Source: Lutibacter sp. (GTDB lineage: Bacteria; Bacteroidota; Bacteroidia; Flavobacteriales; Flavobacteriaceae). From it: a stretch of DNA of 18,650 bases. Under the pieces are notes generated by a model that saw only the letters and a list, made by a program, of their open reading frames with translations, did no database searches and was not told where the DNA came from. A program made the position numbers and the translations under genes. The stretch lies in NCBI GenBank assembly GCA_004195315.1, contig SDWL01000010.1, forward strand, positions 1-18,650, in the 5' to 3' direction. This document shows positions 1 to 8,146 of this stretch, in pieces (the first letter of the stretch is position 1; each line of letters opens with the position of its first letter).

Positions 1-19
1 AGATGTGTATAAGAGACAG
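1..19. other. Nextera/Tn5 mosaic-end adapter remnant (left end)
   Basis: The first 19 bases are exactly the Tn5 mosaic-end sequence used in Nextera libraries (AGATGTGTATAAGAGACAG). Its reverse complement forms the last 19 bases of the window. This is library adapter, not genome. Read through in the frame of the adjoining gene it adds a false C-terminus LSLIHI. Confidence 0.97.
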
Positions 20-1393
20 ATTTTCAACATTCTCTAAGTCAGCTACATTTAATTTGCTATGGTTTTGATGTACTTTTATCCATGGTTCATTTTGAGAAAA
101 ACCTGCATATAAACTGCTATTCCATTGCATTGGGCTTCTTGACTTATCTCTGTTATGTTCATTTCCAAAGACAAGAGCATCTTCCTTTGACTTCCCTTCT
201 TTTAAGGCTAATTTATACTGAGTATGACCTTGTACATCTTTCATTTCATCAATGGAATTGGCAACTATATTTTCCATTCCAATCTCTTCACCATAATAAA
301 TAAATGGAACTCCCTTAGCTGTTAATATTAAAGCTGCCAACGCCTCGGCTCTTTTAGGGTTATTTTCGGCCAAACGACTTATTAAACGAGGCATATCATG
401 ACTTCCAAAAAACAACGTTGGATAATTGCTCATATTATTTTCCATGCTCTGTAATTCATCAAAGATTCTTTGAGCTGAAAATTCTTTTATACTCCCAAAA
501 TTAAAGTTAAAAACTACATCTAATAATTCTGAACCTTGATATTGTTTAAGTACTTCAATTTTATCACTACCTATCTCTCCTACAATAAAACGATTATCAT
601 ATTCATTGATGGTTTTCTTAATAATTTTCATAGCTTCTTTCACACCTTTTTGATCAATATCATGTATGTGCTTCTGCTTTCCATTTTCATCAAATGGATT
701 GTCAATCGTTATTCCATCTGTGGTCAAAAAATTAATAACATCAAGTCTAAAACCATCAACCCCAAGATCTAGCCAGAATCTTAAAACATCTTGAATTTCT
801 TCAACAACTTTTGGGTTACCCCAATTAAGATCTGCCATTTTCACATCAAATTGATGATAGTAATACTGGTTTGTAATACTATCTAGTTCCCAAGCTGTAC
901 CTCCAAAAAATGACTCCCAGTTATTAGGACTATCTTTCCATATATAATAATCCCGATATGGATTGTCTTTGGATTTTCTAGACTCTTGAAACCATTTTGA
1001 TTCAGTAGAAGTATGATTAACAACTACATCTTTTATAACCTTGATATCTCTTTTATGGGCTTCTTTTATAAAAATTTTAAAATCATCAAGTGTTCCATAT
1101 GTTGAGTCAATCGCATAATAATCCGCAACGTCATATCCATTATCTACTTTTGGAGATTTTTGAAATGGTGTTAACCAAATACCTTTTACACCTAAAGACT
1201 CTATATAATCAAGTTTAGATGTTATTCCTTTAAAATCACTAAAGCCATCGCCATTACCGTCTTTATAACTTGGCATATAAATTTGATAGAAAACTGTTTC
1301 TTTCCACCACTGCTTTACATTGTCTGTTTCAGACTTTGAACTGCAAGAACTCATCATAAATAGTACAATAAAAAAATATAAAAAGGTTCTCAT
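20..1393 (-). CDS. GH13 alpha-glucosidase-like lipoprotein, C-terminus cut off
   Basis: The gene is open from an ATG at 1393 to the adapter junction, giving 458 genuine residues and no stop. A short signal peptide ends in a lipobox-like MSSC with Cys17. The GH13 regions are all visible: DVVVNHT (122-128), GFRLDV with nucleophile Asp218, FIVGEI with acid/base Glu273, and SHDMPR with Asp333. The DGNGDGFSD segment (45-53) resembles the calcium loop of oligo-1,6-glucosidases, and RSPMQWN (419-425) is typical of the same alpha-glucosidase group (GH13_31/23-like). Two family motifs are altered: YQIYPRSF reads YQIYMPSY and NHDQPR reads SHDMPR. About 100 residues, the end of the barrel and the beta-sandwich domain C, are missing. 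It probably hydrolyses alpha-glucosidic oligosaccharides in the periplasm. It lies 47 bp downstream of the 580-aa lipoprotein gene, probably in the same operon. The family is secure; the exact substrate is not. Confidence 0.9.
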
Positions 1394-1440
1394 AAATTGA
1401 TTGGATCTATTTTTTAAATTAATTTTAGCGCTTGTTTTAT

Positions 1441-3183
1441 CTATATTTCATAGCGATAATCTATCACAACATCATCTGCATACAATTTCCCTTCTCTTAT
1501 TTCAATTTTAGCTTTTTCAGGTACAAATATTAAAACTGCTGCATTTTCCTTTTCCATTGTAAAAGTAAAATCTCCTGTTGCTTTTGTTGAAATAAATGCT
1601 CTTTTAGTAGTGTCGTATATCTTTACTTGATTTTCTCCTACTGAAATTGTAACCTCTTTAGCCTCAACATTCGGATTATAATACAAATAACTTGGAAAAG
1701 CTTTTGCTTTATAGAAATCTGTTGCCAATAAATCTAATTGTAAAATATTTTCAATATTTGTTCTTGAAATAATTGATCCTGCAATTCCTACGTGCCCACT
1801 TCCATATACACTAAACTGAGATACTTTTGGATTGTCTTTATTCCAATGCATTCCATCTCCAATGGCCACAGGAGCTTTAATATGTTCATATTGCTCATAA
1901 TGTGCTTTTTTTATTAAACCTTCATAAGCAATTACACCTTTTGTGTGTTCTTTTTCCTCTGGAATTGTTTGGTGTTCGTCTGGAATTTCATTTGGGTAAA
2001 ACAAACGAGATGCATTTGCAGCATTTAACATCCATTTTCCAATAGTATTGGCATAACGTTGATCATAACGAACCATTGGTACCAATGGCCACATAGTGTC
2101 ATAGGTATTCATCAAAAACCCAAAACCGCCATTGTGAGTTGTACTACCAACTAATCCTGAAACATCGTATCCATTCCAATTATCAACAAGTACTCCCCAT
2201 CCCTCACGGCATACTGAATCACCATTAAAAGTCCAGTTTAATATGTTCGAAAAATCATAATTAGTTCCTTGTTCTGCATTCATTCTTGCGGCAACATATG
2301 CTCCAAAAGGCATTAATATTTCATAAAAATAATTATCCTCTTGATTCAAAAGCGCCTCTATTGATGATTTTGCTCCTTCTAAATATTTAGGATCTTGAAA
2401 TTTTTGATAGGCTGAATACAATACATAAGAATGACCTGCAGCAACATCTTGCTGTGTACAAATCCAATTCTTTTTAGGTTCCATTGTTGAATAATCAAAA
2501 AATGAATAGTCATAATTCCCATTTAAAATAGTATCCGCTTTATAAAATTGATCAGCTATCGTTTGTAATAAATTGTCATACCCTTTTTCTTCTGGATAAA
2601 AATCAGCTACAGCGTAAAACATGACGTTTGGATATACATCATACCACCAATCTCTAGCATAACCACCTCCAAGTTGTGCTACTTCAGGGCTGGTATTATT
2701 CATCATAATATTCCACTTTGTATCACTATTAAAATAATTTTTCAACATTCCAACATAATTCTCACCTGCTTGGTTTGACTTATTAATACCAACCATACTT
2801 GCACCCAACACAGAACCAAAACTGGCTAAAGATTCATGAAAAATTCCTTTATAATTTTCTGTCCCTTGTCTAACATCTCCCATAGCCGTATAAATTCCAT
2901 AGGTTTCCTGATCAAAGTTTTTACGTGAATTATCTTTCCAAACTAATGGCCAATAATCACCCGTTTGATTAGGGTCATACACTTTCGCATCGTAATCTTT
3001 TGCCAATTGATTAAAGTCTAATATTTTAAATGGCTCAGGAAGATTTGGCATTTCATTTACTCGGTCAATAAAAACTTGTTCAACCGGATTAACAACTTCA
3101 AATTTTGAAGTGGTTTTACTACAAGATATAAGGAATATACTTGCTGTAATTACTAAAACACTAACTATTTTATAAATTCTCAT
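1441..3183 (-). CDS. Lipoprotein, putative toroid-fold glycan-active enzyme of unassigned family (580 aa)
   Basis: I do not recognise a named family. The N-terminus is a lipoprotein signal with lipobox LIS-Cys21. The following SKTTSK lacks the acidic export signal seen in the 423-aa and LamG proteins, so a periplasmic location is more likely. Residues 30-480 are rich in Trp, Tyr and helix-like segments with conserved-looking blocks: GGGYARDWWYDVYPN (172-186), CTQQDVAAGHSY (242-253), CREGWGVLVDNWNGYD (325-340), TTHNGGFGF (348-356) and GDGMHWN (442-448). These resemble an (alpha/alpha) toroid, as in several glycoside hydrolase and lyase families. The last 85 residues, after FPSYLYYNPNV (497-507), look like a small beta-sandwich. 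The ATG lies inside the MFS gene end (14-nt overlap), which implies coupled translation. A role in cleaving oligosaccharides of this PUL is inferred from fold-like features and context only. Confidence 0.75.
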   Translation of the reverse strand: MRIYKIVSVLVITASIFLISCSKTTSKFEVVNPVEQVFIDRVNEMPNLPEPFKILDFNQLAKDYDAKVYDPNQTGDYWPLVWKDNSRKNFDQETYGIYTAMGDVRQGTENYKGIFHESLASFGSVLGASMVGINKSNQAGENYVGMLKNYFNSDTKWNIMMNNTSPEVAQLGGGYARDWWYDVYPNVMFYAVADFYPEEKGYDNLLQTIADQFYKADTILNGNYDYSFFDYSTMEPKKNWICTQQDVAAGHSYVLYSAYQKFQDPKYLEGAKSSIEALLNQEDNYFYEILMPFGAYVAARMNAEQGTNYDFSNILNWTFNGDSVCREGWGVLVDNWNGYDVSGLVGSTTHNGGFGFLMNTYDTMWPLVPMVRYDQRYANTIGKWMLNAANASRLFYPNEIPDEHQTIPEEKEHTKGVIAYEGLIKKAHYEQYEHIKAPVAIGDGMHWNKDNPKVSQFSVYGSGHVGIAGSIISRTNIENILQLDLLATDFYKAKAFPSYLYYNPNVEAKEVTISVGENQVKIYDTTKRAFISTKATGDFTFTMEKENAAVLIFVPEKAKIEIREGKLYADDVVIDYRYEI

Positions 3184-4411
3184 TCTCTAATTTATTTTGT
3201 TGTTTTAAAAGTTGTTTTGCAATAATTATAGAAATTAATTGAAGTACTCCTATTATTAATAACGCATATCTTAAAGCAATGTCTGCATTTATATAAAACG
3301 CAAGAGCTAAAAAAGTACCAGCGCCTAAAAAACGACCTACAAATAATCCAAATTCATGATTCAAAATGTAAGAAAACTCATTTCTGTTTTCAATTTTTGA
3401 AAGTAAATCAATTACTTTAAGTTGAATAGGAAAGTATGCAATATCTAGTAAAGGTCTCGCCATTAACAACAAAAACATAAAAATAATTACACCTACTGAA
3501 TTAAATAACAAACCATTAATAAAAGAACCTAAGAAAAATAATACAAGTCCAACACTAAAAATAGTTAATCTATGTTTAGGTTTTGAAATTTTCCCCAAAA
3601 TAAGCATAACAAATGCCGCCAAAATTGCGCCAATAGATTGTGCAGTTCCTAGTGCTCCTTCAGAGGCAAAAAATTTCATCATTAGCATTGCAGGAGCTGT
3701 TACTATAAACCCTTGTGCAAGTCCTTTTAATAATGCTAATTGCATCATTTTATTCCATAGTTTATGAAATTTGAAATATAGGAATTTTTCACTTTTAGGC
3801 TTGTCATAATTTCCAAAATGAAATACTATTGAGGCTATAATTGTAATAATAAATACAACACCTGTAACTACTCTGTATCCTGTATTAATACCTTCATCTG
3901 TTGATCCGTTTCCTTTTATTAAATACCATCCAATAATTAAAGGTACAATGGAAGCTATTATAGTATAGAAAAAAGTTTCTAAACCGTAATAAAAATTCCG
4001 TGTCTTATCTTTTGTAGTGGATAATACCAAATAGTCTCTGTTGGCCCAATACAACCCAAAAGACATTCCCATAATTAAACCTGCTCCAACTAATCCGTAA
4101 TAATTAATCTCTTTTAAAGACATCATAAATACCATAGAAACACCGCTTAATATCATACCAAGCGAAAATAATTTTTTAACGTCAAATCTATTCAATAGAA
4201 ATCCATTTAAATAAAAAGTAATTGGAATACCTGTATAAATAGCTAATTGATAAAACATTACTTTAGCTGGGTCGTTTGAATTTCGCATAATATAAGAGGC
4301 AACAAAAATATCTATTACCGGTAGTACAAAAGCATAAATAATATTTGTAAATATTAATATTTTTGCATTTCTTGAAAAATCTTTAAATTTTACTGATTCT
4401 ATTTTACTCAT
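3170..4411 (-). CDS. MFS sugar transporter, inner membrane
   Basis: This is a 413-residue protein with about 12 hydrophobic segments and the overall pattern of the major facilitator superfamily, including a loop resembling motif A (LNRFDVKKLF) after the second membrane segment and a polar central loop. It probably imports a mono- or disaccharide into the cytoplasm for the GH130 enzyme encoded just upstream. An ATG at 4462 would add 17 residues, but I chose 4411: it overlaps the GH130 stop in the compact form TAATG, and the protein then begins MSKIESVKFKDFSRNAK just before the first membrane helix. The 3' end overlaps the next gene by 14 nt. The transported sugar cannot be read from the sequence. 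Confidence 0.88.
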   Translation of the reverse strand: MSKIESVKFKDFSRNAKILIFTNIIYAFVLPVIDIFVASYIMRNSNDPAKVMFYQLAIYTGIPITFYLNGFLLNRFDVKKLFSLGMILSGVSMVFMMSLKEINYYGLVGAGLIMGMSFGLYWANRDYLVLSTTKDKTRNFYYGLETFFYTIIASIVPLIIGWYLIKGNGSTDEGINTGYRVVTGVVFIITIIASIVFHFGNYDKPKSEKFLYFKFHKLWNKMMQLALLKGLAQGFIVTAPAMLMMKFFASEGALGTAQSIGAILAAFVMLILGKISKPKHRLTIFSVGLVLFFLGSFINGLLFNSVGVIIFMFLLLMARPLLDIAYFPIQLKVIDLLSKIENRNEFSYILNHEFGLFVGRFLGAGTFLALAFYINADIALRYALLIIGVLQLISIIIAKQLLKQQNKLENENL

Positions 4412-5460
4412 TATATATCTAATTTGGATAATATTTCTTTTATTGAAAATTGGGCTTGACAAACAAACTCATCTGAAGCACCATAATACATATAAACAGT
4501 ATCACCTATAACTTTATGACCGTTTGTAAAAACTACGTTCCCAAAAAAACCTGTTTGCTCATATTGTGCTATAGGTTCCATAATTGGTTCTTCTGAGCGT
4601 GCTAAAACTATTGATGGATCTTTAAGATCTAATAAGATAGCTCCCAAACAATATCTATTTTCATTGGTAGCTCCGTGATATATTTCTAACCAACCTTTTT
4701 CTGTTTTAATTGGTGCTGCTCCTGCTCCTAAACGCTTGCTATCAAACTTTCCTGCACGTGTTTTGGCAATGCATTTATGATTTCCCCAATGAATACCATC
4801 AAATGATTCAGCTAACCAAATATAATTACCTCCTAATTCAGGGCTACTTGGTCTATGTAATGTGTAAAATTTATCGTTTATTTTTTCTTCAAAAATTGCA
4901 CAATCTTTATTGTGAGGACTTAAAATCATCCCTTCTTTTTTAAATACTTTCCAATCTTTGGTTGTTCTCAATCCAACACCTACTCCATTAGCTGAAACCA
5001 TTGTATAGGTAAGATAAAATGTGTCATCTATTTTAGCCACCCTACAATCTTCAATACCATAAGATTCATATTCGCCTTCTCCAAAGAGTGAAGGATAATC
5101 TGCTGCTTCCTCAAAATTAATACCATCTACACTACAAACTAATCGTAGGTGAGATATTGTTGTTAAATAGTCAGTACCATCATAGTTAATAACTCTACTG
5201 TCAGCAGCATCTAACTTTGGATCTTTAAGATCAAAATCTATTATCTCTACTTCTCCCTTATCATTATAAATTGGAACAGATAAAATTCCTTCCTTTTGAA
5301 TTGTTCGCTCAGCAACACGAATTAGTAGCCAAGTTTTACCTTCAAACTCAAATACACCAGGATTCAATAAACATTCAATAATCATGTTTTCGTTACTAGG
5401 CTTTAAATCCTTTGGGGATAATAAAGGGTTTTGCTTATATCTATTTGCTATGTCTGTCAT
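4411..5460 (-). CDS. GH130 beta-mannoside phosphorylase/hydrolase, cytoplasmic
   Basis: The 349-residue protein has no signal peptide, and both length and motifs fit the five-bladed propeller family GH130. Visible motifs are the N-terminal RYKQNPLLSP, YGIEDCRV (134-141) with Asp138 in the position of the GH130 general acid, RLGAGAAPIKTEKGWLEIYHG (243-263), and the C-terminal YYGASDEFV. Known GH130 members are mostly phosphorylases that release mannose-1-phosphate from beta-1,4-, beta-1,2- or beta-1,3-mannosides; some are beta-1,2-mannosidases. The Arg and Lys residues in RAGKFDSKRLG would suit phosphate binding, but I cannot settle phosphorylase versus hydrolase by eye. The usual EDPR reads EDCR here. 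The gene overlaps the MFS transporter by one base, consistent with import and intracellular cleavage as a pair. Confidence 0.9.
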   Translation of the reverse strand: MTDIANRYKQNPLLSPKDLKPSNENMIIECLLNPGVFEFEGKTWLLIRVAERTIQKEGILSVPIYNDKGEVEIIDFDLKDPKLDAADSRVINYDGTDYLTTISHLRLVCSVDGINFEEAADYPSLFGEGEYESYGIEDCRVAKIDDTFYLTYTMVSANGVGVGLRTTKDWKVFKKEGMILSPHNKDCAIFEEKINDKFYTLHRPSSPELGGNYIWLAESFDGIHWGNHKCIAKTRAGKFDSKRLGAGAAPIKTEKGWLEIYHGATNENRYCLGAILLDLKDPSIVLARSEEPIMEPIAQYEQTGFFGNVVFTNGHKVIGDTVYMYYGASDEFVCQAQFSIKEILSKLDI

Positions 5461-5484
5461 TTCTTCAATTATTATATATTTTTT

Positions 5485-5508
5485 AGTAACTAAATTAATC
5501 TAGTCACT
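5485..5508. repeat. Small intergenic inverted repeat
   Basis: The 74-bp gap between the 423-aa gene and the GH130 gene holds the arms AGTAACTA and TAGTCACT, eight pairs with one G-U on the transcribed strand, separated by 8 nt. No clear U-tract follows on the minus strand. It may be an RNA hairpin or processing site, or it may be chance in AT-rich DNA. Confidence 0.3.
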
Positions 5509-5534
5509 TTTCTCTTTTCTTTCATCGCTATTTA

Positions 5535-6806
5535 CTAATTGAAATTTTCCATTTCCAATAAGATCAATAAACCTTCTATGGTTGACTCAGCTCCTGAATT
5601 TCTGTTTACTTCCCCTGGGCCCACGATTCCATCAAAACAAATACCCGTTGAAGGGTTATACATGACTTTATTAGCTTCATTATTTCCTGAAAGCCATGAT
5701 TTAAATTTTTTTGCCAAATCCAAATGATTTATATCATTCGAATATTGATAAGCCTCTAATGATGCCCAAACCATTGGACGTAAACCATAGGCTATTTGAG
5801 GAAAACTATTTCTTTTAATTTCGCTATAATTATTTCCATTTTTTGTCAACCAAAAAGCTTCTGCATATCCATTATTCAATATGTTAGGATAATAATTATC
5901 AATTTCTTTTAATGCACTTTCAATATATTCTATATTATTAAATTCTCTTCCTGCCTTCAATAAGGCATAGGATTGGGAATTACCCCAGGCATGCCATAAA
6001 TTTTGCCAGCTCATAAAGACTCCATAAGGATAGTTATATTTATCTCCTCTCTGGGTTTTTAAAATACCTTTTGCCATGGCATCGATAAGATCTTTTACTT
6101 CTGTATCAGAAGTTCTTTGGTAATTCTTTAACAGCCCTAATATCAATAATGCAGCTTGATCTGAGGCATATTTTTGAGGTAACCAAGTAGGAAGTTCCAT
6201 ATTTTCATGAAACTCAGTTTGTAAATTACCAACAGGTAAATCACTTTTGATATTGGTAAGCAATTTTTCAACAGCTAATTCAATTCTCTGTGCTAATTCA
6301 GTGTCTGATTGAACTAAAGGATAGGCATATTCCAATGCCCATAAAGCCCTTAATGACCACCAATTAAGTTCAGCAATAGAAGTTCTATAAGTAGTGTTTA
6401 TAGATAAATCATGCCAAATAAAATTATTAAAATAACCATTTGAATGCTGCATTAGCAATACAAATTCGGTAAGTTTTTTTATTTTTATGAGTTTGTTTTC
6501 GTCATTGGGATTTAGCATTGTATATTTAGATAGCAGCACAATTGCTCTAGCAACATCATCTACGCAAGTAAATCCTTCGTTTGGTTCTATGGCAAACTCA
6601 TAATTGGGATATTCACTATATATATGAACTATTCCCACTTCTTTTCCTTTGAATTTTATTTCTTGATAAAGATGATTAAAATGAGTGAAATTTATACTTC
6701 CATTAACAGAGGGGTTTTCTACTATTTCCTCTTTCTTATCACATGAAACGAAAATTAACAGCATTAAAAGCAGTATACTTACTCTATTTTCACTAAAAAA
6801 TAACAT
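5535..6806 (-). CDS. Surface lipoprotein, putative (alpha/alpha) toroid glycan-active enzyme, unassigned family (423 aa)
   Basis: I do not recognise a named family. The lipoprotein signal ends at Cys22 in FVSC and is followed by DKKEE. This fits the Bacteroidota lipoprotein export signal of Lys plus acidic residues, so surface display is likely. The rest is mostly amphipathic helices with aromatic-rich loops, the pattern of a helical toroid. Conserved-looking blocks are EGFTCVDDVARAIVLL (77-92), NWWSLRALWALEY (148-160), PYGVFMSWQNLWHAWGNSQ (260-278), GLRPMVWASLEAY (341-353) and NRNSGAESTIEGLL (401-414). Asp83, Asp84 and Glu407 are candidate catalytic acids. The VDDVARA block resembles DDNARAL blocks I recall in poorly characterised proteins encoded near GH130 genes; that link is recall, not a search result. 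Being the first gene after the terminator and on the surface, it may perform the initial cleavage. Confidence 0.72.
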   Translation of the reverse strand: MLFFSENRVSILLLMLLIFVSCDKKEEIVENPSVNGSINFTHFNHLYQEIKFKGKEVGIVHIYSEYPNYEFAIEPNEGFTCVDDVARAIVLLSKYTMLNPNDENKLIKIKKLTEFVLLMQHSNGYFNNFIWHDLSINTTYRTSIAELNWWSLRALWALEYAYPLVQSDTELAQRIELAVEKLLTNIKSDLPVGNLQTEFHENMELPTWLPQKYASDQAALLILGLLKNYQRTSDTEVKDLIDAMAKGILKTQRGDKYNYPYGVFMSWQNLWHAWGNSQSYALLKAGREFNNIEYIESALKEIDNYYPNILNNGYAEAFWLTKNGNNYSEIKRNSFPQIAYGLRPMVWASLEAYQYSNDINHLDLAKKFKSWLSGNNEANKVMYNPSTGICFDGIVGPGEVNRNSGAESTIEGLLILLEMENFN

Positions 6807-6960
6807 CTCTTACAATTTATAGTTATCGCCTTTGCTATTAAATGTCTACTAAAAACATGAAAATTCAGCATAGGACTTCCTTCTTCATTCTAATTTTGAA
6901 TGTTTTATACCAAAACAATTCAACACGATGAATGTTATTACTTTTTTAAAAATCTATAAA

Positions 6961-7000
6961 ATAATTAGAGAAATGCCTTTTAAAGCATCTCTCTAATTAT
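6961..7000 (-). terminator. Hairpin terminator after susC-susD-LamG
   Basis: Arms at 6961-6976 and 6985-7000 form a 16-bp stem whose only imperfection is a G-U pair on the minus-strand transcript, with an 8-nt loop. T-rich minus-strand sequence follows (about 6960-6940). It lies 40 bp after the LamG stop and should separate or attenuate expression between the binding/import genes and the enzyme genes. The rest of the 234-bp gap (6807-6960) holds no gene I can support; a promoter for the 423-aa gene is expected there but I see no good consensus match. Confidence 0.75.
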
Positions 7001-7040
7001 AATATCAACTCTTAATTCTCTATAGAAATGAAAATTTTAT

Positions 7041-8105
7041 TTAATTAGGAACTTTTTCAGTATCGTAAATACTTTGAACTTGTGAAGCTGTTAAAACTGA
7101 TTTGTAAATTCTTACTTCATCCATTGATCCATTTAAATAACCTCCCCACTCAGCAGGAATAATTTTATCTGTATCGTAATTTTCAATGATAGCCGCATAT
7201 TTACTTGATCCAACACCAAATACCAAATCATGACCGGTAACAGTTGCCAATGTACCAGGTGCATCCTCCCATATTATTGTTTTTGTTCCGTTAACATAGA
7301 ATGTCATATTTCCTTCACCAAAAGTTACTGTTAAATGGTACCAAGTGTTTAATTCTAAAACTGGATCAGAATCTCTATTATGAATATCATCAACAACTGT
7401 TGCTGCAGTAAAAAATGGTTTCATTCCGTCCTGAACTTCAAATTTGTATCCATTCCAAGAATGTAATCCCATAAAACGATTGTTTTTCTGTTCAGCAATA
7501 CTTACCCAAACAGAAATTGACATTACAGATGGATTCAATGATGCATTATAAGGAATTGTAACTTTTGCTCCTTCGTTGAAAAGAAGTGCTTTACCAGCAT
7601 TACCATATCTGTCTGCTGTCCAAGTTGTAGTCCCTGCACCAAAAAGAGCTTCACTTCCAAAAGTTCCAGTAAAGTTATTTCCTGAAAAATCTGAAACTGT
7701 AGTTCCATCACCTTCATCAAAAGTCCAATGTCCAACAAGATTTGCTGGGTCTATTGGTACAATTGCACTATCTTCAAATGCAGTTAATGCCGCATTTATA
7801 GCAATTACAGTATTATCAATTGCAGTTTGTGTTGAATTTGGATTATCTAACACTCCTTGTGCTAAATCAATAGCAGCTTGTAATGCATCTTTTGATCCAT
7901 AAACAAATTGACCTTCAGCTGTTCCTTCAACAGCAGAAGAAATAGCAGTTTCAGCAGAACTGATTGCCGCATTCAAAGCTGCTTTTTCAATTGTTGGTAA
8001 AACTGGGTCATCATCACTTCCACCACAGCTGTTCAATAGTAAAGCTCCACCCATAAGGATTGCTAATACTACTACTTTCGATTTTAAAAATTCTGTTAAT
8101 TTCAT
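7041..8105 (-). CDS. LamG-domain surface glycan-binding lipoprotein (SusE/F position)
   Basis: This 354-residue lipoprotein has Cys27 followed by GGSDDD, a strong match to the Bacteroidota surface-export signal. Residues 38-112 form an Ala-rich helical domain resembling FIVAR-type spacers (KDALQAAIDLAQGVLDNP, then AIDNTVIAINAALTAFE). Residues 122-350 are a concanavalin A-like LamG domain: LVGHWTFDEGDGTTVSDFSG (123-142), SISVWVSI, WYHLTVTF, MTFYVNGTK and the closing GSMDEVRIYKSVLTASQV. Directly downstream of susD, it holds the SusE/SusF place and probably binds the target glycan at the cell surface. LamG can also be catalytic in some families, but no catalytic acid pair stands out. Its stop is followed within 40 bp by the hairpin terminator. 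Confidence 0.85.
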   Translation of the reverse strand: MKLTEFLKSKVVVLAILMGGALLLNSCGGSDDDPVLPTIEKAALNAAISSAETAISSAVEGTAEGQFVYGSKDALQAAIDLAQGVLDNPNSTQTAIDNTVIAINAALTAFEDSAIVPIDPANLVGHWTFDEGDGTTVSDFSGNNFTGTFGSEALFGAGTTTWTADRYGNAGKALLFNEGAKVTIPYNASLNPSVMSISVWVSIAEQKNNRFMGLHSWNGYKFEVQDGMKPFFTAATVVDDIHNRDSDPVLELNTWYHLTVTFGEGNMTFYVNGTKTIIWEDAPGTLATVTGHDLVFGVGSSKYAAIIENYDTDKIIPAEWGGYLNGSMDEVRIYKSVLTASQVQSIYDTEKVPN

Positions 8106-8146
8106 AATTCTAATTGTTTAAATTAATTCTTGTGTTTATGTTAATT

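Noticed and set aside
4412..4462. Longer start for the MFS transporter (17 extra residues, MSSPIFNK...)
   Set aside because: The extension lies inside the GH130 coding end, and the TAATG junction at 4411 gives a more natural start.
5492..5527. Tiny 11-codon open frame upstream of GH130 (MKEKRKVTRLI)
   Set aside because: It is too short to support; it has no ribosome-binding signal and overlaps the small inverted repeat. It could arise by chance.
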